Shown: in pieces, positions 1-8,143 of the stretch
How positions within the stretch are numbered: the first letter of the stretch is position 1
How the letters are laid out: each line of letters opens with the position of its first letter
Assembly: GCA_004144185.1 (NCBI GenBank)
Contig: SEFP01000002.1
Coordinates: 868,001 to 932,000, forward strand
DNA length: 64,000 nucleotides
Direction of reading: 5' to 3'
Origin: Sphingobacteriales bacterium
Lineage (GTDB): Bacteria > Bacteroidota > Bacteroidia > Chitinophagales > Chitinophagaceae
Notes under the pieces: generated by a model
The model's input: the letters and a program-made list of their open reading frames with translations, nothing else
Databases searched by the model: none
Told to the model about the DNA's origin: nothing
Position numbers and translations under genes: made by a program

Positions 1-361
1 ACGGAATCTGCTGGGGCCAGAGAGTAGTAAACGGCGTGATGCCGTAGGAAGCATATTGCGCTGCCGGCAGGGTGTATCCGGCTGAAGGATTTTGGTATAG
101 CTGCTCTACCGGATAATTGACCGTGCTGCTATGCAGGATAGTATCCGTTACGGTGACGCCGTTCATGCGATCATAGCCCTGTTGCAGTAAAAAGGGTTTA
201 GCCACCCCTCTGGCTGCGGCCAGGACGGTTGGATACAAGGCGCTGTTATACCCTGGCAGGAGACCGGTCTGTGCCTGCGCCGGATGCAGTCCGATCCCGG
301 ATACCACCACACAGATCGTCAGAAGCCATTGACAGCGTTTTGTTGTACCTCCGGTAGCCAT
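1..361 (-). CDS. Secreted protein, N-terminal part (cut by window edge)
   Basis: An open frame of 120 codons runs without a stop from an ATG at 361 to the window edge. The N-terminus looks like a Sec signal peptide: a KR pair near residue 8, a hydrophobic run (WLLTICVVVSGIG) and a probable cleavage site after AQA at about residue 30. The mature part begins QTGLLPGYNSALYP and is rich in Tyr, Pro and Gln, with no motif I recognise. Because the C-terminus lies outside the window, a T9SS sorting domain or beta-barrel cannot be excluded. Function unknown; that the frame is coding is fairly likely given the good signal peptide. Confidence 0.6.
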   Translation of the reverse strand, partial: MATGGTTKRCQWLLTICVVVSGIGLHPAQAQTGLLPGYNSALYPTVLAAARGVAKPFLLQQGYDRMNGVTVTDTILHSSTVNYPVEQLYQNPSAGYTLPAAQYASYGITPFTTLWPQQIP

Positions 362-564
362 AGCCCCAAAGTAAGACTGGATTTCAGTTTTCAAAACGCC
401 CGCTTCCAAACAGCACAACGGCGGGTTGGGTTCCGGAAACAAAAAGGTCTTTTTAGCAGTGCGCTCCGGAGCACCCTAAAAATTTTGAAAGGGGCGTTGA
501 CGTGCTTGAACGAATCCGGTAGTTTTAAACCCTAATGCTATTAGCCTAATACTACCTTTCCGTC

Positions 565-1179
565 ATGCAGACTATCACCCGTGCCGAGGCCTATGAACAG
601 TTTCCACTGCTGCCGTCGTTTAGTTATGACGAACCGAGCGACACCGATCTGGTTTCGTTTCCCGATCCGGTGCGCACGGAAATTCTGGAGATCTCCGCCG
701 CCCATTCTGCCGAAGACCGGTTTGCACAACTCGCAGCGGTGCTTACTACCCTTACCCAACAGGTAGGTGCCGAGGCCTTGCTTTTTATGGGTGCCTCTGA
801 AACGCCCTGGCGCTACCAGCCCAATCCATTCGAACCTGCGAAAGCGGCAGATGCTTTTCTGAAGGCCCGGCAGCTCTCTAAAACATTCAACGGAGGGGTT
901 CTGTTGCAGCGTTCGGAGCTGCCTCAATGGGTACCGCAGTTGCTTTGGTTGATTGTGAGTAACGCCTCCTTTCCGGAACTCTATTTTATAGATCCCGACC
1001 AGCAGCTGTTGGGCACGTTTTGCCGGTATGGCAACCTGCACCTGTATTTACTTCAGGCTACAGCTGACGAGCCCTTTAATCGATGGCTCCGAACGGAACC
1101 GGTACGGTTGATTACCGATACCGGCTGTTCGGATCAGGGCGATGGCGTTCAATCCGGCCGGCAGACCGTTGTAGATTGA
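565..1179 (+). CDS. Hypothetical protein, 204 aa
   Basis: The protein begins MQTITRAEAYEQFPLLPSFS. It has no signal peptide or membrane segment and is mixed alpha/beta with several Trp, Pro and Phe patches (for example ETPWRYQPNPFEP). I do not recognise a family. The frame uses the GC-rich core codon pattern and ends 32 bases before the sensor kinase start, so the two may share a transcript. A frame on the opposite strand over the same bases looks like a shadow, because its translation is Arg- and Gly-rich without structure. Product unknown; coding is likely. Confidence 0.6.
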   Translation: MQTITRAEAYEQFPLLPSFSYDEPSDTDLVSFPDPVRTEILEISAAHSAEDRFAQLAAVLTTLTQQVGAEALLFMGASETPWRYQPNPFEPAKAADAFLKARQLSKTFNGGVLLQRSELPQWVPQLLWLIVSNASFPELYFIDPDQQLLGTFCRYGNLHLYLLQATADEPFNRWLRTEPVRLITDTGCSDQGDGVQSGRQTVVD

Positions 1180-1211
1180 ATTCGTGCTATCAAGCCTTCG
1201 ATCAAAATTGC

Positions 1212-3095
1212 ATGTATCTTTCCCCCAGCATGCAGCATAGGTTATTTTGGATTGCACTTGGGGTGCTGTTTACGCTATCGGGTTGCAGAGATTCCACAAT
1301 GCTGAAGTCGCCAGAACTCGTGTTTCCGGATGCCAATGATGCGCCGGATTCGATTCTTGTCCGGGCGCGTGTTATAGCCACACAGGCAGCAGCTGGCGCA
1401 ACCGACGCAGCGGCTCTGACCAGTATTTATCTGGGTACGTATTACAGCCGCACCGGCTCGTACCGGCAATCCAGGAAAGCGTTCAACCAAGCCCTGGCTG
1501 CCACCGATGCCCAAACGGCGGCACTGGTTAAAAGCCGGATCTACGCAGGTCTTGGGAATGCCGCCAAAAACCTCGCCGAATATCCGGAAGCCCTGAAACT
1601 GTTTTCCACCGCGCTGGAGTACAGCGGCACCGATTCCCTGCATACCGCCGGCATTCATGGGAATATCGCGCAGGTTTTTCAGCAACAGGGCGATTTCAGG
1701 CAGGCCATTGTTCATTTGAATGATGCACGGGGTTACCTGCAACACCAGACCGATAACACCTCATATCTAAAAGTACTTCATACTCTTGCCAATGTCTATG
1801 GCATGACCGGAAGTACCGACAGCGCACTGGCCATCGACGAACAGGGCCTTGAGATTGCACGACGGACCCGTGTGGAGGTGTACGAAAGCGCGTTCCTGAA
1901 CAATAAAGCAAACTGCTTTATGTACACCAACCGCCCGGACAGCGCGCGGTTTTACTTTCATCAATCCCAACGCATCGACTCTGCACTGGGAGATCCCAAA
2001 CAGATGTCGGATACCTGGCTGAATCTGGGCATGCTGGAGCGGAAGCAACACCGGCCGGCCCTCGCCATTCCATTGCTGGAACAAGCGATACGCCAGGCAG
2101 ACAGCTGCGGATACCGGGCCGGTTCTATGGAGGGTTGGAAAGAACTTGCCGGCGTCTACACCGATCTTAATGATTACCAGCGTGCACTGGATGCAACCAA
2201 TCGCTACAACGCCATCCGGGACAGCATTGCCGATGAGCGAACCGACCTGGCGCTCGCAGAATGGAAGGCTGTTTATGAAACCGCACGCAAGGAAGATGCT
2301 ATCCGGGTGCAGGCCCTGCAACTTAAACAACAACGGCAAACCACCTGGGCGATTTCAATCGGTAGCCTGCTGCTGATCGGGTTTCTGTACTACGCGTATC
2401 AACGAACTAAGATCCGGAAGGAACAGCGCTACCGCGAAGCCCTGATTGCACGCGAACAAACCGCAGCACGCGAGATTGTAGTAGCAGAAGAAGCTGAACG
2501 CAGGCGCATTGCCGCCGATCTGCATGACGGAATCGGGCAAACCCTGACGGCAGCCTGGCTAAATCTGCAAGCTATTCAGCCCAGACTGTCTCAGTTTACA
2601 ACGGCGGATGAATCCCTGCTTCAAAAAACAACGCAGCTAGTCGGCGAGAGCTGTGCAGAGATCCGGCACATCAGTCACAATATGATGCCCGCCATGCTGT
2701 TGCACCAAGGCTTGGTGCCTGCGGTGCAGGAGCTCGTCAGCCGGCTGGATAGCAACCGGTTGCACGTTAGTTTGTCGGTCGACCTGGATACCTATAATCT
2801 GAAACAGGGAACCGAACTGCTGGTGTACCGGATGCTTCAGGAATGCATCAACAACGTCGTTCGGCATGCCGGAGCAACCGCCCTGTATATCTCAATGAGT
2901 GCAGATGAAGCCGGACTGGACCTGATGATCGAAGACAATGGTGTTGGGTTGAAAAGCGAACTGGGCACATCGAAGTCAGGCATGGGCATGCAAAACATTC
3001 GCTCCCGGGTTCATTACCTTCATGGCTCCGTCGAATGGAGCAGTGGCCGTGATGGCGGCACCGTGGTCGCCATCCACATTCCCGCAACCCCATGA
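1212..3095 (+). CDS. TPR-containing sensor histidine kinase (HisKA_3/NarX type)
   Basis: A membrane-anchored sensor that should autophosphorylate and pass phosphate to the LuxR regulator encoded next. From the ATG at 1212 the N-terminus is a lipoprotein or Sec-type leader ending LSGC at residue 25; an ATG at 1230 gives a shorter leader and is equally plausible. About 300 residues of tetratricopeptide-like repeats form the presumed periplasmic sensor. A transmembrane helix follows near 377-396, then a short coiled coil, the dimerisation/phosphoacceptor box DLHDGIGQ (His about 437), and a GHKL ATPase with N-box QECINNVVRHAG, DNGVGL and GMGMQNI. The stop overlaps the regulator start (ATGA), indicating translational coupling. 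The signal sensed is unknown. Confidence 0.9.
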   Translation: MYLSPSMQHRLFWIALGVLFTLSGCRDSTMLKSPELVFPDANDAPDSILVRARVIATQAAAGATDAAALTSIYLGTYYSRTGSYRQSRKAFNQALAATDAQTAALVKSRIYAGLGNAAKNLAEYPEALKLFSTALEYSGTDSLHTAGIHGNIAQVFQQQGDFRQAIVHLNDARGYLQHQTDNTSYLKVLHTLANVYGMTGSTDSALAIDEQGLEIARRTRVEVYESAFLNNKANCFMYTNRPDSARFYFHQSQRIDSALGDPKQMSDTWLNLGMLERKQHRPALAIPLLEQAIRQADSCGYRAGSMEGWKELAGVYTDLNDYQRALDATNRYNAIRDSIADERTDLALAEWKAVYETARKEDAIRVQALQLKQQRQTTWAISIGSLLLIGFLYYAYQRTKIRKEQRYREALIAREQTAAREIVVAEEAERRRIAADLHDGIGQTLTAAWLNLQAIQPRLSQFTTADESLLQKTTQLVGESCAEIRHISHNMMPAMLLHQGLVPAVQELVSRLDSNRLHVSLSVDLDTYNLKQGTELLVYRMLQECINNVVRHAGATALYISMSADEAGLDLMIEDNGVGLKSELGTSKSGMGMQNIRSRVHYLHGSVEWSSGRDGGTVVAIHIPATP

Positions 3096-3730
3096 AAGCA
3101 CCTGCCAAGATCCGCGTTGCCCTGACAGACGATCATCAGATCGTGATCGACGGCCTCTCTGCTGCGCTGCGGAATTTTAGCCAGGTGGATATTGTCGCTA
3201 CCGCTACCAGCGCCACTACCATGCTCCGGTACCTGGAAGTCACGCAGCCCGACGTGTTGATTACGGATATCATGATGCCGGATCTAAGCGGCCAGGAGTT
3301 TGTACAACATGTACGCAGTGCATTTCCGATGGTACGGATCCTAGCCCTGAGCATGAGCGGAATCGGTGAACTGGTGGAAACACTCGCACCGTTTATCGAC
3401 GGGTATCTGCTCAAGCAATGCAGTATAATGGAGCTGGTGGACGCTATTCAGGCCGTTCATGCCGGCAAGTCCTATTTCGATCCGCAGCTGGCCGAAGACC
3501 GCCAGCGGTACCGCCGTTCGTTGCAGCATATCCGGGAGCTCGGCATCACCCCCCGCGAGAAAGAAATTATCAGGCTGCTCGCACAGGATAAATCGAGTAA
3601 AGAAATTGCTGCGGAACTGTTTATTTCCATCCGGACCGTTGAAACCCACCGGAAAAATATGCTCCGGAAAACCCGCACCACCAATCTGCTTACACTAATG
3701 CAATGGGCTGCCCGGGAAGGATTGCTATAA
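3092..3730 (+). CDS. LuxR/NarL-family response regulator
   Basis: A 212-residue two-domain regulator. The receiver domain has the acidic pair DD at 13-14, phosphoacceptor Asp59 (VLITDIMMPD) and the conserved Lys in YLLKQ near 108. The C-terminal LuxR-type helix-turn-helix runs about 148-205 (TPREKEIIRLLAQDKSSKEIA, then RTVETHRKNM). It overlaps the upstream kinase gene by four bases and is certainly its partner. The target promoters are not visible. The gene ends 105 bases before the convergent lipoprotein gene, without an obvious hairpin between them. Confidence 0.93.
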   Translation: MKAPAKIRVALTDDHQIVIDGLSAALRNFSQVDIVATATSATTMLRYLEVTQPDVLITDIMMPDLSGQEFVQHVRSAFPMVRILALSMSGIGELVETLAPFIDGYLLKQCSIMELVDAIQAVHAGKSYFDPQLAEDRQRYRRSLQHIRELGITPREKEIIRLLAQDKSSKEIAAELFISIRTVETHRKNMLRKTRTTNLLTLMQWAAREGLL

Positions 3731-3835
3731 GCCGTATCCGAATCACGAGTTCCGGAAATGTGTAAACCAGCGCTGTTGAATTTCGAAACAGGCCCAATCC
3801 AATGTGCGGCCCTAATCCCGCATTGTCCGGAGATG

Positions 3836-5125
3836 TTATTTTTCAGAAACGAACAAGGCAATCCGCCCGACGGTACTTCCATACTGGTCTTTACCCATAC
3901 TCCTTACGGCCAGATAAATACGGCCGGCGCGTGCATACAGGCCCGCCACCAGCTGGCGACCGATAAAATTGGTGGCGATGGCGCTTTGTCCACCGCCCGG
4001 AGTCAGCCGGAGGACGCTTACAGTTGCCTTCTGATCGTTGCCACAGGCAGCGCAATCGGCATAATAAATACTGCCGTCCAGATCAAAGTCCATTGCCATC
4101 GGATCTTTGATCTGGACGGCGTTCACACCGATCCGGATGGTTTTGGCTGCATTGTCTACCAAAAACGTGCTGTAATAATAGCCGCTGTTGACCCGGTCTT
4201 CATCCTTGAACAGTAACACGGTCTGTTTCATATCTGCGCTGGTCTTAGCAGTCCATTGAATATTGGCCGTGTTGGACGCCGAGTTGGGACTAAACGGCTG
4301 GCCTTTGAACGGAACGGCCTGCACAATAGCACCGCTTTCGTCTATTAGGTACACCGCATGATAATCTGCGGTGGCAGCAAGGGTTTGTCCGTCGGGACCG
4401 GCCGGGAAGCCGATTCCGCCATGCCAGAGCGAGTCCATGTTCTGATTCTGGTAGGTCCACATCTGACGCGAGCGTCCGGCGCCTGTTTTTTTCTGCCCGT
4501 TGTGCCAAAGGAACGTTTTGATCCGGCTGTACGTATGGGCCGTGCTGATGGATTGTTGCTCAAAAAACGACATCCCAATGTCTCCATTGGCATACACCAG
4601 CGGATGGCGGTTGAAGGACGCGTCGAGGTAGTCGAACCGGGGGATATCACCGGCGGCGCTGAACACGTAATTATTCGATTTGAAGCTCAGGTACAGATCT
4701 GAACTATATGGTTTGTACAGAAACCGGTCATACTTATCCAGATCGTAGGCATTTTTGCCCCACTGATAATTATCCACCATCTGATCCGGTCGCTTACCGG
4801 TTACCGGTAGGGTATCTCCGGAAGTCGGGTCGAATACGAAGCGGCCTACCTTCCGGGCGTCGCTAAATGTATTACTCCGATCGACGCACCAGTGAATCCG
4901 GCCGTCGGTTGTTACTGACAGATCGCAGGACGAAAAGTTGATCTGGCTGGTACTGCCATCGTTGGCAGAGACGGTGTTGAGGTACCGGAAGCCGCGGCCG
5001 GGCGTAAAATAAGGCGCCGCATCCGGTCCGGTTGCAGCGTTGGTATCGTCCGTTTTTTTGCAGCCCGCAGTCCAGAACAGCAATGCGGCCAGCAACAGGT
5101 GACGGGAAAAGGCGTTCAGATTCAT
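3836..5125 (-). CDS. Lipoprotein of unknown function, 429 aa
   Basis: The N-terminus MNLNAFSRHLLLAALLFWTAGC is a clear type II signal peptide with the lipobox Cys at residue 22, followed by KKTDDTN. The mature part is beta-rich with repeated Trp/Tyr/Gly patterns (WHNGQKKTG, MDFDLDGSIYYADCAACGND) that could fit a beta-propeller; this is inference, as I recognise no family. A CAACGND segment contributes two close cysteines. The gene stands alone. Its upstream 770-base spacer carries an array of near-palindromic ACGATTTCGTA units that might be operator sites. Localisation as a membrane-anchored lipoprotein is well supported; function is unknown. Confidence 0.75.
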   Translation of the reverse strand: MNLNAFSRHLLLAALLFWTAGCKKTDDTNAATGPDAAPYFTPGRGFRYLNTVSANDGSTSQINFSSCDLSVTTDGRIHWCVDRSNTFSDARKVGRFVFDPTSGDTLPVTGKRPDQMVDNYQWGKNAYDLDKYDRFLYKPYSSDLYLSFKSNNYVFSAAGDIPRFDYLDASFNRHPLVYANGDIGMSFFEQQSISTAHTYSRIKTFLWHNGQKKTGAGRSRQMWTYQNQNMDSLWHGGIGFPAGPDGQTLAATADYHAVYLIDESGAIVQAVPFKGQPFSPNSASNTANIQWTAKTSADMKQTVLLFKDEDRVNSGYYYSTFLVDNAAKTIRIGVNAVQIKDPMAMDFDLDGSIYYADCAACGNDQKATVSVLRLTPGGGQSAIATNFIGRQLVAGLYARAGRIYLAVRSMGKDQYGSTVGRIALFVSEK

Positions 5126-5409
5126 GAGGTGAATGTAGACGGGTTCCGGAACGCAGGCAATACACAGTATCCGGTATTTTTAACCCGGATACGAAGCTTG
5201 ACAATGCTTTCGGATTTTGTTCAATACAGTCGGTGCTTAGGTGAGAATGGTAAGGTTCAAAACGAACGTATCAGCTGTACGATTCTCTTGTCGGAGGAGC
5301 GCACCAAGTTTCAGATGGAAGTCGGCTCCTTTTAAAAAAACCAGTTTTTGATCAGGCAGATGTTTGGTATCGGCCAGGATTGTTGTGAGCGGTGTCGCAG
5401 GCGGGTAGA

Positions 5410-5568
5410 ACGATTTCGTAGCTAACCCATACGGATTCGGAATCAGGCAAATCGGTTTCGCACCACACACATACGATTTAACATCCAATCATTGCCTTTT
5501 CGGACCGGACGCATACGATTTCGTAGACAAGTAGATCGATTTCGTGTTTTACACATACGGTTTCGTAC
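5410..5568. repeat. Array of imperfect ACGATTTCGTA units
   Basis: About seven degenerate copies of a unit close to CATACGATTTCGTA occur in 160 bases: near 5410, 5427, 5451, 5468, 5511, 5534 and 5552. The core ACGA-TT-TCGT is itself an inverted repeat. Spacing is irregular (roughly 10-40 bases), unlike a CRISPR or tandem repeat. It lies upstream of the lipoprotein gene at 3836-5125, which would suit a cluster of regulator binding sites. No regulator is identified. Confidence 0.5.
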
Positions 5569-5749
5569 TAAGGTATAATGATCACGCATTAGGCGCATAG
5601 TTTTCCGGAATACAGAAGGCGATACGCATTCTTATTTCGGTGTCGGGCGATCAGGGTTTAACCAGTTCGCTGGCGACTAACCCTGCTAAAATCAGAAGGC
5701 ATTCTTGAAGCAGCGGAAAGTAGAGTGTTCAGAAATACTTCCGGAAACT

Positions 5750-5779
5750 AAGAAGCCCCGTCTTTTAACGGGGCTTCTT
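5750..5779 (-). terminator. Rho-independent terminator of the serine hydrolase gene
   Basis: A perfect 12-bp stem (AAGAAGCCCCGT with ACGGGGCTTCTT) and a 6-base loop lie 115 bases past the stop of the minus-strand gene at 5894. Confidence 0.75.
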
Positions 5780-5893
5780 AAACAGGAGAAGAAATCCTGA
5801 AAAAACCTTTCCTTCTTCAAACACATTAACACTTCAATCGGTTTTACGGTCGGGAGAGGCGCCCCAAGAATCCCTGCATCAGTCGGCCGGATA

Positions 5894-8074
5894 TTAATTC
5901 TTGACCAGTTTCTTGGTGCCCAGAGATGTATTCACCAGATATATGCCGGGTGTCAGATGGCCTACTTCCAATAGCGTGCGGGTACCGGCAACCTCTGTTT
6001 CCATCAGTGTTTTACCTGTGATATCAGCCAGGGTAACACGTGTACGTTCCGGAAGCCCAGTCAGCGTGACCTGGTTGGTAGTTGGGTTTGGATACATGTG
6101 GAGTACCGATGAGGCATTCTGGTTTGCAACAGCTGTGGGCGTACCGATAGCAAGATCATCGAGATAGATGTTATTGCTGTTGCCGTTGTAGATCCGGAAG
6201 CGGATCAGCGCGTTGCCGCTGTAGGCGCTCAGCGGGATGGTTTGCGTTTTCCATTCCGAAGCCGTCTGGGGGTAATAGAGCATGTCTGTACTGTCGTTAC
6301 CGGAAAGGTCGCCACCTCCTTTATAAAACAAAGACGTCCAAGTGGTACCGCAATCGGTAGAAATCAATGCTTCCAGCGAGTCGATTCCCTGACCGCCCGG
6401 ATTGACTTTGTAGGCATACCGGAAGCTCAGCACAGAGGAGGTGCCTGCGGAGAGATTTACGGCCGGCATATCGACGTTGGAGACATTGCGGTAGTCGCCA
6501 TTGTTTATTAGGTTGGCCCGCACCAGGGAGTGCATGCTGTTGTAGCCGGTGAGGTGGGAAACGCCGGCCTGGCCACTCTTCCCATTGCGGGTGTTCCAGA
6601 TCAGCACGGGCGTGGTCTGGCCTTCAAATCCTTCACTGAAATACCCGTTGTAGGCAGTGGTCAGGTTGGCTCCGAGGCGGGTGCTGAAGGTATCATTCCA
6701 GGGATATCCGTCGGTGACACCGTTGGGCTGGGTCGTGTAGATTTTTACGTTGTGCATCCCGTTGGAGATGGGTGTTGCAGGCAGCGTCACAGCGGTGGTA
6801 GCACCTGGCGCGAGGGTGCCGGTCCAGTTGTAGGTAGCCGCTACGGTCGTACCCACTTGTACCAGGATAGTAGTGGCGGTAAGGTTAGAAGAGCCGTTGT
6901 TTTTCAGGGCTACCACTGGCGTCACTGACGGATTACAGGTAATACCGGTAGGAGAAGTAAGCGCGGTAATGGAGGCATCATTGGCTCTCTTCGGCATTTC
7001 TTTGGTAAAGACATCCAGCAGCGGGGCCAAGTACTGGCTGGTGGTGAGGCTGTCGAAGGCCGTATTGATTGCGATGAAGAAGCTGGCTTTGGTATCTTGG
7101 TCGAAACCCGCCTCCGAGTTGAACGCACCTACGGAGCCGCTGTGGTAATATTCATCGCCCAGCCGGGGACTTACGATATCTGTAAGGCCCAGGCTGTAGA
7201 GACTCGAAGGCTCGAAAGTGAGCAGCTGTTGTTTGGAAGTGGGCGAAAGGAAGGAGCTGTTAAAGATACTCTGGTACCACTGCACCATCTCCGCCGGTGT
7301 GGAAACAACATCGCCGGCTCCGGGAAAGGCGGTCGCAAAAGAGGTATAGCCAATGCCGGAGTACAGATCTCCATACGCGTTGCTTCCGGAAATGGGCTGA
7401 TAGGGCTCCTTTACAGGTACAAAAGTGCTGTCTAAAGTCAGCGGATTCAGCACAACGGATCGCAGGTTCTGCCAGTAGGTTTGCCCGGTAGCCGCTTCAA
7501 CGATCATGGTGCACAGCGCATAGGCATCATTCGAATAATGATAGCCCCGTCCTTTGGGATACACCGGAGCCCCGCTGCTATCCACCATTGTACGGGCTGT
7601 GAAGACCCGGCTGGTATCGGCATAAACAAGGTTCCAGAAATTGTCGGTCCGGTCATTGCTGAAATCGCTCATGCCGCTTTCGTGGGAAAGCAGCTGGCGG
7701 ATGGTAGCGGTGGTATCTACCGTCGTTGGGCCGTAGTGAATCCACTTGCCGATGTGATCGTCGAGATTCAGGACGCCTTGCTCCTGCAACTTCAGCATTG
7801 TAACAGCCACAAACAGCTTGGAGTTGGAACCGATGAACATACGCATATCGGTGGTGATGGGTACACCGGGCGAGGAGATGCCAGCAGCACCTTTCCATAG
7901 GCCATAGCCGGGCACGTACACCGCGGCATTAACGCCCAGGCCGTTTTGGTTTACGGTATTGACGCTGTCGAGTACCGCCTGCATGCGGGCACCCCAGGCA
8001 GCGGGGAAGGTCTGGGCCTGCGTGGCCGTTGCGGTACCGAGCAGGAACCCGGCGGCGAGTAGTGTTTTTTTCAT
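5894..8074 (-). CDS. Secreted serine hydrolase (beta-lactamase/DD-peptidase fold) with T9SS C-terminal domain
   Basis: A 726-residue extracellular protein. A Sec signal peptide (cleavage after ATQAQ near residue 21) precedes a serine beta-lactamase-like domain of about 340 residues with the class C/DD-peptidase triad: Ser83-x-x-Lys86 in IGSNSKLF, Tyr180-Ser-Asn, and HSG in YYHSGSVGAF. Next come a CARDB/Ig-like segment, a jelly-roll-like domain with DTxML and NIYLDDLAIG patterns, and a type A sorting domain (MYPNPTTNQVTLTGLPERT to KKLVKN) that directs export by type IX secretion. The substrate is unknown: peptidoglycan peptides, D-amino-acid peptides or esters are all possible for this fold. 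It is followed on the same strand by a terminator and preceded by another T9SS cargo gene 69 bases upstream. Confidence 0.88.
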   Translation of the reverse strand: MKKTLLAAGFLLGTATATQAQTFPAAWGARMQAVLDSVNTVNQNGLGVNAAVYVPGYGLWKGAAGISSPGVPITTDMRMFIGSNSKLFVAVTMLKLQEQGVLNLDDHIGKWIHYGPTTVDTTATIRQLLSHESGMSDFSNDRTDNFWNLVYADTSRVFTARTMVDSSGAPVYPKGRGYHYSNDAYALCTMIVEAATGQTYWQNLRSVVLNPLTLDSTFVPVKEPYQPISGSNAYGDLYSGIGYTSFATAFPGAGDVVSTPAEMVQWYQSIFNSSFLSPTSKQQLLTFEPSSLYSLGLTDIVSPRLGDEYYHSGSVGAFNSEAGFDQDTKASFFIAINTAFDSLTTSQYLAPLLDVFTKEMPKRANDASITALTSPTGITCNPSVTPVVALKNNGSSNLTATTILVQVGTTVAATYNWTGTLAPGATTAVTLPATPISNGMHNVKIYTTQPNGVTDGYPWNDTFSTRLGANLTTAYNGYFSEGFEGQTTPVLIWNTRNGKSGQAGVSHLTGYNSMHSLVRANLINNGDYRNVSNVDMPAVNLSAGTSSVLSFRYAYKVNPGGQGIDSLEALISTDCGTTWTSLFYKGGGDLSGNDSTDMLYYPQTASEWKTQTIPLSAYSGNALIRFRIYNGNSNNIYLDDLAIGTPTAVANQNASSVLHMYPNPTTNQVTLTGLPERTRVTLADITGKTLMETEVAGTRTLLEVGHLTPGIYLVNTSLGTKKLVKN

Positions 8075-8143
8075 GTTTTTGGGATTATGAAAGAGGAATT
8101 AAACAAGCTTGTTTATCACTAATAATTCAGAAGAAGGAATGGC

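Larger units (their letters stand above)
5126..5893. other. Long intergenic region with repeat array and terminator
   Basis: This 768-base stretch holds no gene I can support. It contains the upstream region of the minus-strand lipoprotein gene, the ACGATTTCGTA-like array at 5410-5568, copies of TTCCGGAA, and the hairpin at 5750-5779. A minus-strand 83-codon frame at 5237-5488 has no signal, domain or credible composition. Confidence 0.6.

Noticed and set aside
5237-5488. Minus-strand 83-codon frame in the long spacer
   Set aside because: It overlaps the repeat array and has no signal, domain or plausible start context.
5410-5568. CRISPR array
   Set aside because: Repeat units are only about 11-14 bases, degenerate and unevenly spaced, and no cas genes are present.
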